Below, one piece after another: positions 38,889 to 47,500 of a stretch of 64,000 bases of DNA. The notes beneath the pieces were generated by a model, which had not been told where the DNA came from, did not search any database, and saw only the letters and a program-made list of their open reading frames with translations. The DNA is from an uncultured Chlorobiaceae bacterium. GTDB taxonomy: Bacteria > Bacteroidota > Chlorobiia > Chlorobiales > Chlorobiaceae. Position 1 is the first letter of the stretch. The number at the start of each line of letters is the position of its first letter. The position numbers were made by a program, and so were the translations under genes. Location of the stretch: assembly GCA_903839405.1 (NCBI GenBank), contig CAIMCD010000005.1:1-64000 (forward strand), in the 5' to 3' direction.

Positions 38889-39182
38889 TCAGCCGCCGAT
38901 CATCACGGTCGGGCACCCCGCTACAATGGTGCCGCCGTGTGCTGTAGGGTCACCCATGCGTGCTGCCGGTTTACCGCCAATGAGGACGGTAGAGGAACCC
39001 ATCAGAATCGAATCGGGCGCTCCGGCACAGACGCACTGGTCACCAACTGTTGCCGCCGGCATACCTCCAATCAGCACGGTTGGCACCCCCGGCGGTATAA
39101 TCGGGCCCCCGACGTGAGGCACCGGGCCAGGGTTGACCATAGGGCAGAGATGCATATCCGAAACTCTTGCGGCGGCCGCCAT
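38889..39182 (-). CDS. PAAR-repeat spike tip protein
   Basis: A 97-residue PAAR protein that caps the central spike and sharpens the tip. Repeats such as TVLIGGMPAATVGDQCVCAG and TVLIGGKPAARMGDPTAHGG are diagnostic, and His/Cys residues of the motif could hold the tip metal. It follows the spike gene by ten bases, in the place held by Pvc10 in PVC clusters. There is no C-terminal toxin extension, so it is purely structural. Confidence 0.95.
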   Translation of the reverse strand: MAAAARVSDMHLCPMVNPGPVPHVGGPIIPPGVPTVLIGGMPAATVGDQCVCAGAPDSILMGSSTVLIGGKPAARMGDPTAHGGTIVAGCPTVMIGG

Positions 39183-39192
39183 AAACTCTTTT

Positions 39193-40944
39193 TTAATTGA
39201 TCTGTACTACTGCGCCCTTCACCGTCATCGCCCCTCCGGCCTTGAGCTCGGTGCTGGCCGCTCCTTCAACCTTCAAGGAAACCTGTGCGGTGACCTCCGT
39301 ATTCAGCCCGTCCAGCTTGAGATCCTGCTGGGCTTGTATTTCAATTTTTCCCTGGCTCTTGATAACAATCCCGCTGCTGTCCATCACCAGACCGTTCTGG
39401 TGCTCGTCGGTGATCTTGATCACACCGCCATCCTCATCCAGCGTAATGCTCTTGCCGGAGGGGGTCTCGATGGTGAAGCTTTTTTTTTCGTCATCAAAGA
39501 TCATTTTCAGCTTGCTGCGGCTGACAAAACCCTTTTGTGGATTACTTGCCTCTGCCGTCAGAGGGGCCGGCAGAGCGCTGCTGTTGAGCATACCGAGCAC
39601 GATGGCATCGCGCGGGTCGTCGTTGATGAAGCCCATAATGACCTCATCGCCCACTTCTGGCAGGAAAAAGGAGCCCCTCTCCTTTCCGGCATCGAGGGTG
39701 GCGATGCGGGCCCAGATTCCATCTTCAGACTCGCTGATGATGGGGAGGCGTACCTTGATGCGGTTTTCGCCGTCGGGATCGCTCTCAATTTTGGTCACCA
39801 CGCCGACCTGAAGGCCGTGCAGGGCTGAGAGGAGTCCGGCGGCCGGTTTGTCGGTAATGTCACTCTTTTCGGTAAACCACTCGGGCTCCATGCCAAACTG
39901 GATGTCGAGCGTCCAGTCGCCGGCCGCAACGAAATGTTGCACACCGCTGACAAATGCATTGCCGTTGAAGCGCTCCGAAACTCCTCCCAACTCAATGATG
40001 GTGCCGGGTTTGACGGTGTGCACCCCCTTGCATTTGACCCGTCCGCGCACTCTGGCCAGTTGTCGTTTAAGCAGCAGGGCGTCGCTCCAGGCCTGCAGTT
40101 CACTCTCTTCCACCTTGCCGCCATGACTGAGGAGGTAGTCATCCAGCCCGATAACCCTGGAGAGGTCGGAGGAGGAGATATTTCCATTCAACTGCACATC
40201 CAGCTCGGCGGCATCGGTTGTAAGGATCGTTTGATCGCTGGAGTTCCACGACCTTGAGGTTACTTTTTTCAGTTGGTTCCGGGCGTCGATTTCAGCATCG
40301 AACTCCATCATGGTGGCCCCGAACTGCAGGGACAATATGGATGATTGAGTGAGGTCGGCCGCTTTTACCGAGAAGGCCCCGTCGTCGGCAATGCAGAGCT
40401 TGCCGTTGGCCTCAGCCCTTGAGAGGATGAAATCCCAATCGGTGCAGTCGTACTGCACCATCTCCTTGTGGGTCACGGTTGTGGCTTCCACCGTGGTGGT
40501 AATGCCACGATAATCGCCGGTGATGAGTGAGATGATATCGCTGTCTTTCTTGCTGGAAAAATAGCGGCTTTTTCGGCCTATGGTCATCTTCACGGTTTTG
40601 TCGCGGCACTCCAGAAGCAGCATGGAGTTGGCATTGCCTCTGAGTTTAACGGCATGGGTGATGATGACTCCCTTGAAAATCGTGAAGGTATCGTTCTGGT
40701 AACCGCATTTGATTTCAATCTCTTTACCGGGGATAAAGAGCGCTTCGTTGCTGGCACCGAAGGCTCCGGAGGAGGTGTTTCCGTCAAGGATGACCACCTT
40801 GGCCCAGGGGACGCGGTTAACCTCCTTGCGCACGGTGATCGAGTCCACCAGGAAGGTGCGTGCAATCTCGCGGCCGTCAATCATGACCAAAGGGGTCACC
40901 ACCGTGGCCGGGCGGGTAGTCGGTATGCTTCTATCCTCTGGCAT
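39193..40944 (-). CDS. eCIS spike/hub protein (VgrG/gp27-gp5-like, Pvc8-like)
   Basis: A 583-residue trimeric hub-spike. Residues 1-370 correspond to the gp27-like hub domain (for example RARVRGRVKCKGVHTVKPG). An OB-fold at about 380-465 follows (GVVTKIESDPDGENRIKVRL, then FFLPEVGDEVIMGFIND). The C-terminal 110 residues are short beta-helix-type repeats (GKIEIQAQQDLKLDGLNTEV) forming the needle. No effector domain is fused to it. It lies immediately after the LysM gene and before the PAAR gene, the standard order. Confidence 0.95.
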   Translation of the reverse strand: MPEDRSIPTTRPATVVTPLVMIDGREIARTFLVDSITVRKEVNRVPWAKVVILDGNTSSGAFGASNEALFIPGKEIEIKCGYQNDTFTIFKGVIITHAVKLRGNANSMLLLECRDKTVKMTIGRKSRYFSSKKDSDIISLITGDYRGITTTVEATTVTHKEMVQYDCTDWDFILSRAEANGKLCIADDGAFSVKAADLTQSSILSLQFGATMMEFDAEIDARNQLKKVTSRSWNSSDQTILTTDAAELDVQLNGNISSSDLSRVIGLDDYLLSHGGKVEESELQAWSDALLLKRQLARVRGRVKCKGVHTVKPGTIIELGGVSERFNGNAFVSGVQHFVAAGDWTLDIQFGMEPEWFTEKSDITDKPAAGLLSALHGLQVGVVTKIESDPDGENRIKVRLPIISESEDGIWARIATLDAGKERGSFFLPEVGDEVIMGFINDDPRDAIVLGMLNSSALPAPLTAEASNPQKGFVSRSKLKMIFDDEKKSFTIETPSGKSITLDEDGGVIKITDEHQNGLVMDSSGIVIKSQGKIEIQAQQDLKLDGLNTEVTAQVSLKVEGAASTELKAGGAMTVKGAVVQIN

Positions 40945-40945
40945 A

Positions 40946-41617
40946 TTATTTCCTTATTGGCGGAAACACAATCCGTGATCCTGTTTTCAGCTCCCTGAAA
41001 CTGTTCAACCCATTGGCTTTGGCTACTTCGATGTAATATTTCGAATCACCATAGATACGGAACGACATAAGGGGTAACGTGTCGCCCTCCATGACCGTGC
41101 GGATGTGGGTGAGGTCGGGCGAACTGGCATTTTCTTTTGCCACCCGTTTGGTGTCGTCCATCGAACCGATAAAGCCCGCTTTGGCCAATGCCCGAAGCGG
41201 AAGTCCGTCTGCGCGGAAAAGCTTGTAGGTGATGTCAAGGGTCTCCAAACAGCAGTCGAACTTGAGGGTGCCCCAGTAGATACTCAGGAAACGGGGACGG
41301 TGTTTATCCCCCTTGTACTCAAGCACCAGCTTCTTGAATCTTGATAGCTCGCCTTCAACGCCGTTACTCTCATCCTTCACCCCGTTGATAACACCGGTGC
41401 TGTCGAAGAGCAGCTCAAATTCAAGCTTCTGGGGCTCCATCTTGCTGAACTTGGGCATTTTGGCCGTTGTGCCCGGCGCCTGTTTTTCCGAAAATTTGAC
41501 CGTGATTTTCTGCGAATAGCTTTCCGGATTGACCAGCACCTCCATGCTCTCATCGGCACTTTTCCGGTCGGCATCCGCGTAGGAGAAGATCTTCAGCTTG
41601 GAAACGTTGTTCGCCAT
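40946..41617 (-). CDS. LysM-domain baseplate hub protein (Pvc7-like)
   Basis: A 223-residue protein. The start is taken at ATG 41617, which shares ATGA with the stop of the upstream small gene; a longer frame to 41665 would run into that gene. The N-terminal 150 residues form the tube-baseplate adaptor type domain (NPESYSQKITVKFSEKQAPG). The C-terminal 55 residues are a LysM-like fold (VMEGDTLPLMSFRIYGDSKY, ending GSRIVFPPI), as in gp53/Afp7/Pvc7. In the particle it joins inner tube and baseplate. Confidence 0.9.
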   Translation of the reverse strand: MANNVSKLKIFSYADADRKSADESMEVLVNPESYSQKITVKFSEKQAPGTTAKMPKFSKMEPQKLEFELLFDSTGVINGVKDESNGVEGELSRFKKLVLEYKGDKHRPRFLSIYWGTLKFDCCLETLDITYKLFRADGLPLRALAKAGFIGSMDDTKRVAKENASSPDLTHIRTVMEGDTLPLMSFRIYGDSKYYIEVAKANGLNSFRELKTGSRIVFPPIRK

Positions 41618-41793
41618 CACCGCTCCTGTTGAAGTTTGATCAATTCCATCACCTGTTCGACACACTCTGCAATCAGCTCATCCTTGTTGATACTCTCTGT
41701 GGCGGCTCCGCCTGTGGCCGGGCCGCTATCCTGCTCCTCCTGATTCTGGTTGACGCTGACGCGGATGTTCAGTTCACGGATCTCTATCGGCAT
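41617..41793 (-). CDS. Small eCIS protein, Pvc6-like (DUF5908 type)
   Basis: A 58-residue protein, below the usual length cut-off. It begins MPIEIRELNIRVSVN, a start typical of the DUF5908/Pvc6 small proteins found between tube and LysM genes in eCIS clusters. An acidic Gly/Ala linker and an amphipathic C-terminal helix (DELIAECVEQVMELIKLQQ) follow. It begins nine bases after the second tube gene stop and its stop overlaps the LysM start, so it is translated within the block. It probably binds in the baseplate or at the tube base. Confidence 0.8.
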   Translation of the reverse strand: MPIEIRELNIRVSVNQNQEEQDSGPATGGAATESINKDELIAECVEQVMELIKLQQER

Positions 41794-41801
41794 GGTTCCT
41801 G

Positions 41802-42245
41802 TTATGAAAGGGTGAAATACTGGTATTGCAGTTCAAAGGTCTCAATGGCCAGGGCGTTCTGTTCGGCATTGAGGTCACTGTGGCTCCATTTCCGGGGCCA
41901 TGCGTGCTTGACGCTCCAGGTCATGAGCGGTTCATGGGTTTCGTTCAAGAGGGTAATGTTGAGGTCTACCGGCTGAATGATGAGCGACTGGAAGGCGTCG
42001 TTGCACCAGTTGGTCAGCAGTTCGGAATCATTGACCAGCCCTCGTTTCAGCACCAGCACAGGATATTTCGCACGAACCGGCAAAACATGCTCGTAGCGGT
42101 TCTCTCCACCCTCTTTTCTTGATTCGGTTTCCAGCTCCATATTCAGGCCGGAAACCGATTGAAAGCGGCTGTCGATGTCGCTCTGTCCTATGCCGGTGAA
42201 GACCACCCTGAAGTGAAACCCCACCGGTGGATAATAGTTACCCAT
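41802..42245 (-). CDS. Inner tube protein, second copy (Pvc5-like)
   Basis: A 147-residue gp19-type tube protein. It starts YYPPVGFHFRVVFTGIGQSD and ends with DLNAEQNALAIETFELQYQYF, both typical of tube monomers. Its start overlaps the stop of the first tube gene by eight bases. In PVC/Afp clusters the gene just before the small and LysM genes encodes the tube-initiation protein that contacts the baseplate, so this copy is probably the first ring. Sequence identity to the other copy is modest, in line with division of labour. Confidence 0.9.
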   Translation of the reverse strand: MGNYYPPVGFHFRVVFTGIGQSDIDSRFQSVSGLNMELETESRKEGGENRYEHVLPVRAKYPVLVLKRGLVNDSELLTNWCNDAFQSLIIQPVDLNITLLNETHEPLMTWSVKHAWPRKWSHSDLNAEQNALAIETFELQYQYFTLS

Positions 42246-42669
42246 TCTGAATCACCAGGCCTTCATGGGCCAGCTCAATGCTTTCAATAGCCACCTCATT
42301 GGCATCGCTCTTCAAGTCCGGTGCCTGGAGCTTGACCGGCCAGGCCTGTTTTACCTTGTAGGAGACGACCGGTTCATGATTCTCGTTGAGCAGGCTGATG
42401 ATCAGATCCCTCCGCTCAATGGTGTTGAGCTTGACGGTATTGAGCCAGTTGAAATAGTCGTTGTCACTGGCAAAAATGCCGCGCTTGAGGGTAATGTTCC
42501 CGAATTTGTGCAGCCCCGGCATCTTGATCTTGTTGTACTCGGGACTGCTGCCTTCGCGGTACTCGATCACTTCATTTTCTATGGTGAGGCCCGTTACTTC
42601 TGAAAAACCAATCCGGGTCCCGCCCCACTGAACCTGAAAATGAAACTTTGGAATGGGATATGTTGCCAT
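42238..42669 (-). CDS. Inner tube protein, first copy (Pvc1-like)
   Basis: A 143-residue gp19-family tube monomer that polymerises into the inner tube. It begins YPIPKFHFQVQWGGTRIGFS and has SSPEYNKIKMPGLHKFGNIT and EVAIESIELAHEGL, the classical pattern of phage-like tube proteins. It sits after the longer sheath gene, whereas PVC places its main tube gene before the sheaths, so which copy is the bulk tube is judged only by the closer match of this one to main tube proteins. Confidence 0.9.
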   Translation of the reverse strand: MATYPIPKFHFQVQWGGTRIGFSEVTGLTIENEVIEYREGSSPEYNKIKMPGLHKFGNITLKRGIFASDNDYFNWLNTVKLNTIERRDLIISLLNENHEPVVSYKVKQAWPVKLQAPDLKSDANEVAIESIELAHEGLVIQNG

Positions 42670-42736
42670 AGTGGTCTCTTGTTTAGGTTATTTGCTTGTT
42701 ACAGTGACTTTCAGTGATAGCTTTCCCTGGGCCACA

Positions 42737-44728
42737 TTATCCGTTGCCGCTTTGCATCTTGTGGCTGAAGCGCAGGATGATGAACTCTGCCGGCCGGACA
42801 ACGGCCATGCCGATATCAATAATCATGCTCCCTTCAAGGATGTCCTGCATGGTCATGGTCTCATTCAAACCGACCCGGACATAGAAGGCCTCATCGGGTT
42901 TTGCCCCCTGCAGGGCTCCGGCCCGCCACTGGAGGATCAAAAAGTTTTCGATCATGGCCCTCACCTTGATCCAGGTATTGGCATCGTTTGGTTCAAACAC
43001 GAATGGTTCGGTTGCCTTTTTGGTGCTCTCTTCCACCATGATGAAGAAGCGGCGTACCGGCACATAGCGCCATTCATTGTCGTTTCCAGCCAGCGTTCGG
43101 GCTCCCCACACAAGGGTGCCCTTGCCGGTAAAGGCTCGGATGGCATTCACCGATTTTCCGGTTGTGTGCACATTCAACTCCTCCTGCTCATTGCTGTCGA
43201 TCTTGACCGCCGGGCCGACAATGGAGTTGATGCTCACATTGGCCGGAGCTTTCCAGACCCCGCGCGAATGGTCAACCGCCGTATAGATGCCGGCAACCGT
43301 GCCGGAAGGCGGAAGCGTGCGCATCTGCTCCAGCGTTTTGTCATGCACTCCACGGAAGAAAACATGGCCGGCAAAGAGGGCGGTATCGGCCTGCGCTTCA
43401 AAATGCAGGGCCGCATCCAAGAGGCGCTGCCAGGCGTTCAGGATCTTCAAGGTAGAGTCGCTCAAGGTATCAATGACCAGGAGAGATCCTGCGCGGTCAT
43501 TGCTGAAAGCGGTGGCATCGGCCGGGATCAGGAGTGAGGTATTGGTGCCCAGCCACCCCTTGTCGAGGGGTAAGTAGAGATCCTCGACTTTCTTCAGATC
43601 GCGATCCTTGGTGTTGGCAATGGTATCCGGGTTCTTCTCGATCGAAACCAAAAAGGTTATGGCATCAGTCAGAGCGCTGTCCGCTTTGATTTTATCAATC
43701 TCCTTGCGGTAACCCGATCCAGGCTTTGACTTGCTCTCGGCGTTCTTGAACGAGAGGGATATATTGGCCAGCAGGTTGAGCCAGGCGGTCATGTTGATTA
43801 CCAGAGCCGCCGTGTCGGCAGCTATATTTGCCTTGTATCCTGAAAGCAGCTCTTTGAGGTGAGCGATGCCTTGGCTGAGCAGCTTGCTTTTGTTCAACGA
43901 TGCATCAGGGATGTTGATGGTCGCATCGGTATCGGCCGTGCTGAGCTGTAACGAGGCGACCAGCCCCTTTTCCGTATCATTCTTGGCGAAAGGATCATAA
44001 TTGGTGATGAGAGCCTTTTTGTTGTCGTAAAGCTGCAGTTGCCGGAAGCAGATATCGTAGCTGTAACTGGTGATGATCCAGGGATAGTAGGCGGCACCGT
44101 AGCTCAGGTTATTGATGCCGATCGTGTCCCTGAAATCGGCTATAGGGGTGTTGGAAACATCCTCCGCCTGGTACCCCTGCAGGATATCAAGGATGGAGAA
44201 GCGGTCCTGGAGCACGGCGCACTGGCCGAGCAGCTCCTTTTGCAGATCGGTGAATTTCGTCAGATCAGGAAGGTCACTGCCATCCTTCAGGCCAACGGCA
44301 TCGGGGGAGAGGAGCAGGGTTGGCTCATCCACTTTTTTTATCCGCTCAAATCCACCTTTGAGGGCATCAAAGGCAATGGTATCACTATATGAGCCCACGC
44401 TGACGATATAGCAACTTCCTCCACCATTGTCATAAAATTGCCGCAAGGCATCAAAGAGGTAGAAGCGCTTGGCGGGGGTGACCGACAGCAGGGCATTACC
44501 CTCCGTCACCACCGTGTACGATTCGGGCACATATGCACCGCCGAAGAGCGACTGGAACTCCACCAGCGATTTGATCCTTGCCGGGACGTTCGTAAGGCTT
44601 TTGCCCTGCGTATCCACGGCATTTTCCGTGTAGCCGACAAAGGCCGGCAGTGCGGTTTCCACCTGGGCTACCGATGGAGGGAAGAGGGCTACCTCCTTGA
44701 TATAGACGCCCGGAGTCTTGTAAGCCAT
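42737..44728 (-). CDS. Contractile sheath protein, long form
   Basis: A 663-residue sheath subunit. The N-terminal TPGVYIKEVALFPPSVAQVE and the C-terminal block, from GKGTLVWGARTLAGNDNEWR through RPAEFIILRFSHKM, match the shorter sheath copy closely. It carries about 170 extra residues in the middle (roughly residues 270-440), a surface-domain insertion of no known fold. Multiple sheath variants occur in PVC/Afp, where minor forms make the ring next to the baseplate or cap. The gene is intact. Which sheath is the major one is not known from sequence. Confidence 0.93.
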   Translation of the reverse strand: MAYKTPGVYIKEVALFPPSVAQVETALPAFVGYTENAVDTQGKSLTNVPARIKSLVEFQSLFGGAYVPESYTVVTEGNALLSVTPAKRFYLFDALRQFYDNGGGSCYIVSVGSYSDTIAFDALKGGFERIKKVDEPTLLLSPDAVGLKDGSDLPDLTKFTDLQKELLGQCAVLQDRFSILDILQGYQAEDVSNTPIADFRDTIGINNLSYGAAYYPWIITSYSYDICFRQLQLYDNKKALITNYDPFAKNDTEKGLVASLQLSTADTDATINIPDASLNKSKLLSQGIAHLKELLSGYKANIAADTAALVINMTAWLNLLANISLSFKNAESKSKPGSGYRKEIDKIKADSALTDAITFLVSIEKNPDTIANTKDRDLKKVEDLYLPLDKGWLGTNTSLLIPADATAFSNDRAGSLLVIDTLSDSTLKILNAWQRLLDAALHFEAQADTALFAGHVFFRGVHDKTLEQMRTLPPSGTVAGIYTAVDHSRGVWKAPANVSINSIVGPAVKIDSNEQEELNVHTTGKSVNAIRAFTGKGTLVWGARTLAGNDNEWRYVPVRRFFIMVEESTKKATEPFVFEPNDANTWIKVRAMIENFLILQWRAGALQGAKPDEAFYVRVGLNETMTMQDILEGSMIIDIGMAVVRPAEFIILRFSHKMQSGNG

Positions 44729-44752
44729 ATCGTTAGCGGTTAAAAGTTACGG

Positions 44753-46222
44753 TTAGGAAACGACCATTTTATGGCTGAAGCGGAGGATGATGAACTCCGC
44801 CGGACGCACAACGGCCATGCCGATCTCAACAATCATTCTGCCTTCAAGGATGTCGAGGGCCGTCATGGTCTCTCCGAGCCCGACATGGACAAAGAAGGCC
44901 TCTGCGGGTTTGGCCCCCATCAGGGCACCCTGGCGCCATTGCAAAATCAGGAAGTTTTCAATCATGGCGCGCACCTTGATCCAGGTGTTGGCGTCATTCG
45001 GCTCAAAGACAAACGGCTCAGTAGCTTTTTTGACACTCTCCTCAACCATATTGTAAAAGCGCCTGACGCTGATGTAACGCCACTCATTGTCATTTCCGGC
45101 CAGTGTTCGCGCCCCCCAAACCAGCACCCCTTTGCCGGTGAAGGTGCGGATGGCGTTCACGGATTTTCCGGTCGGCGTTACATTCATGTCCTTCTGGTCT
45201 TCATCATCAATCTTTACTGCGGGCTCTTTCACATAGTTGAGCGACACATTGGCCGGGGCTTTCCATACGCCACGCGTGCTGTCGACCATGGCATAAACAC
45301 CAGCAATGGCTGCAGATGGAGGCGCAATAACCTGAAACTTGCTGATCTCCTTTTTAACCAGGGCATAAACCGAACTCTTGGAGTGATAGAGCGAGATCTT
45401 TTCATCTCCGGGTGTCAGGGTCGTTGAGCCTGCCGGCGGGTATTTGCGCAGAACCGTGTTTGCCACAATATCGGTGCCCAACTGAAGGATTGGAATGGCG
45501 GATTCGTCGATGGAGTAGTCAAGGGAGGTTTTCAGCCAGGGATAATATGCCGCGCCATAGCTCAGTGCATTGATCCCGATCTTGTTTCGGAACTCCGTTT
45601 CCACATCCGAGAATGCGGCCTCTCCCTTTTTGTCGGCAGCGATGCGCAGATCGATGATCACGACCCTGTCCATGAGATCGGCACATTGCGAAAGCGCGCT
45701 GGTGTACAAGGCGTAGTATTGGTCGGCATCGGTCAGGGAGACCGCATCGGTGAAGAGGATCAGGGTCGGCTCATCTTCTTTCCGCAGTGCCTTTAATGCC
45801 GTTTCCATCTCTGTATTGACTACCGAGTTGTCAGCTTTGTATTTTCCGCAGGAGACGACGAAGCACGGCCCTCCTCCATTGCCAAAATAGAGCAGGAGAG
45901 CGTAATACAGCCGGTAATGCAGCGATGAGAAGGGATCGGCAATGGGGCTGTCGAGCACGAACTCACTGCCATCCTTTTTGAGCTTTATGCCGTTGTCACT
46001 ACCCGTCTGGATGGTTGCAGGGCTTGCCGGGCCGAAAATTTCGACAAACTCATTAAGCGATTTGATCCGTTTTGGCTTGGCTACCAGAGTGATTCCCTGA
46101 TAGGTATCATTTTTCGTGTAGCCGATAAAAGCGGGAATGGCGGTTTCCACCTGGGCCACTGAGGGCGGCAGCTTGGAAATTTCTTCCACGTATACTCCGG
46201 GTGTTTTGTAGGTCGTCGCCAT
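44753..46222 (-). CDS. Contractile sheath protein, short form
   Basis: A 489-residue sheath subunit, closer to the normal size of eCIS sheaths and probably the major form. It starts YKTPGVYVEEISKLPPSVAQ, has GINALSYGAAYYPWLKTSLD in the middle, and ends RPAEFIILRFSHKMVVS; the C-terminal half carries the handshake and tube-binding region. It lies 18 bases after the 408-residue gene and 24 before the long sheath gene. It wraps the inner tube and contracts to drive it into the target. Confidence 0.95.
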   Translation of the reverse strand: MATTYKTPGVYVEEISKLPPSVAQVETAIPAFIGYTKNDTYQGITLVAKPKRIKSLNEFVEIFGPASPATIQTGSDNGIKLKKDGSEFVLDSPIADPFSSLHYRLYYALLLYFGNGGGPCFVVSCGKYKADNSVVNTEMETALKALRKEDEPTLILFTDAVSLTDADQYYALYTSALSQCADLMDRVVIIDLRIAADKKGEAAFSDVETEFRNKIGINALSYGAAYYPWLKTSLDYSIDESAIPILQLGTDIVANTVLRKYPPAGSTTLTPGDEKISLYHSKSSVYALVKKEISKFQVIAPPSAAIAGVYAMVDSTRGVWKAPANVSLNYVKEPAVKIDDEDQKDMNVTPTGKSVNAIRTFTGKGVLVWGARTLAGNDNEWRYISVRRFYNMVEESVKKATEPFVFEPNDANTWIKVRAMIENFLILQWRQGALMGAKPAEAFFVHVGLGETMTALDILEGRMIVEIGMAVVRPAEFIILRFSHKMVVS

Positions 46223-46240
46223 ATGATTGTTTCGTTGGAG

Positions 46241-47467
46241 TTAATGGATATAAATTTCAGAGTAGAAGTTCTTTTCCTCCGCAATAGAGAGCGCTTCGGC
46301 TTTAATCATAGCCACTGCGGGATTGGGAAGATCGTCGACTTCATTGCCATCCTTGTCCGTTACCTTGACCTGCTTAATAAACCCGAAGCGCGTCAGAGGC
46401 AGGGAGCTATGGGTAATGGAGGAGGCATTGAAGTTTTTGCCGACATAACGCCAATGGGTGGCCCGGTTCCTCAGACGGAGTTCATAAGTCGGGCTGAGCA
46501 GAAATCCCTCTGGATCGAGCATGTTGTAGGCCGTGGTGTCACTTTTCACCTGCAGTTGCAGAATACCAAAAGGCGTTTGGCGCTGCTGGAGCAGAAAAAA
46601 TGCAACCTCATCCTTATAGGTGTGGTCATCCGATTCAGCGTGCAACGAATAGAACCCTTCTGGCAATCCGCCGAGCTCAATCTGAATGCTCTGGAACTCT
46701 CCGGGCTGCAGATCGACTGGCACCAAAGTGGTTTTTGGGGTAACGGTGGTTCCTGAAGCACTCTTTACCACCACGGTTGGCTTAACTCCAGCGGTTTTAA
46801 CCCGGTAGACCATCCTCTCTCTTACGACAGGGTGGCGGTCATTGAGGTTTGCATACGATACAGGATAGCCGTCACCCCTCTCTTCAGCCAGCCACTCCTT
46901 GCTGTTTGCCGTCAAGCTGCTGGTTTTATGCATGGCCGTGAAGAGGGTTGCCGGATTTTCCGGGTTGTCGGTCACCATATCTCCGGGCAGGTAATCAGGG
47001 CCCGCAACATATGCCGGAGGGGTGGTGCACAAGGAGGGGTAGGCTTTGGCCCGGGGTCCCGTCAGGTTCTGGAATACATAGAGTTGGCTGCTGTTTCCGG
47101 TCAGTGGCAGGGCCGTGTAGTTCAGCAGATTCGGTTCGTTCAGATTTACCAGAAAGGTAAAGAGCAGCTCATCGTCAAGTTCAGGCCACGGCTTGCATTT
47201 CAGCGGGTTTAGCCCGTCAGGCTCGGCTTTCATGCCGACAATGATGCCGGTGGAGGTCGCTTTGAAGATGCAATGGTGCCGGTCAAGGTTTTTCTGGCAC
47301 TCAGCCGTTGGCCGGATATCGAAAAATTCGCGCACATCATACTTCAGCATCATTTCAGCCTTCGCACTTTCGTCCATACGTTCAAAATTATCCAGCCCCT
47401 TGTTGAGGAAATAGTGGTGAAGGATCTTCACTTCGAACAAGATGTTGTAGGTGACCGTAATGCTCAT
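46241..47467 (-). CDS. eCIS-associated protein of unknown function, 408 aa
   Basis: A soluble protein with no recognised domain. The N-terminal 110 residues have TYNILFEVKILHHYFLNKGL and an FDIRPTAEC patch. The C-terminal 200 residues are rich in beta strands (VPVDLQPGEFQSIQIELGGL, YSLHAESDDHTYKDEVAFF), as in Ig-like or carbohydrate-binding structural domains. It lies between the DUF4255 terminator gene and the sheaths with short gaps on both sides (33 and 18 bases), so it belongs to the particle operon. A cap or collar component is a possible role, from position only. Confidence 0.6.
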   Translation of the reverse strand: MSITVTYNILFEVKILHHYFLNKGLDNFERMDESAKAEMMLKYDVREFFDIRPTAECQKNLDRHHCIFKATSTGIIVGMKAEPDGLNPLKCKPWPELDDELLFTFLVNLNEPNLLNYTALPLTGNSSQLYVFQNLTGPRAKAYPSLCTTPPAYVAGPDYLPGDMVTDNPENPATLFTAMHKTSSLTANSKEWLAEERGDGYPVSYANLNDRHPVVRERMVYRVKTAGVKPTVVVKSASGTTVTPKTTLVPVDLQPGEFQSIQIELGGLPEGFYSLHAESDDHTYKDEVAFFLLQQRQTPFGILQLQVKSDTTAYNMLDPEGFLLSPTYELRLRNRATHWRYVGKNFNASSITHSSLPLTRFGFIKQVKVTDKDGNEVDDLPNPAVAMIKAEALSIAEEKNFYSEIYIH

Positions 47468-47500
47468 ATGAGTAGCTGTTACCTTTTGTGCCGCATGACT

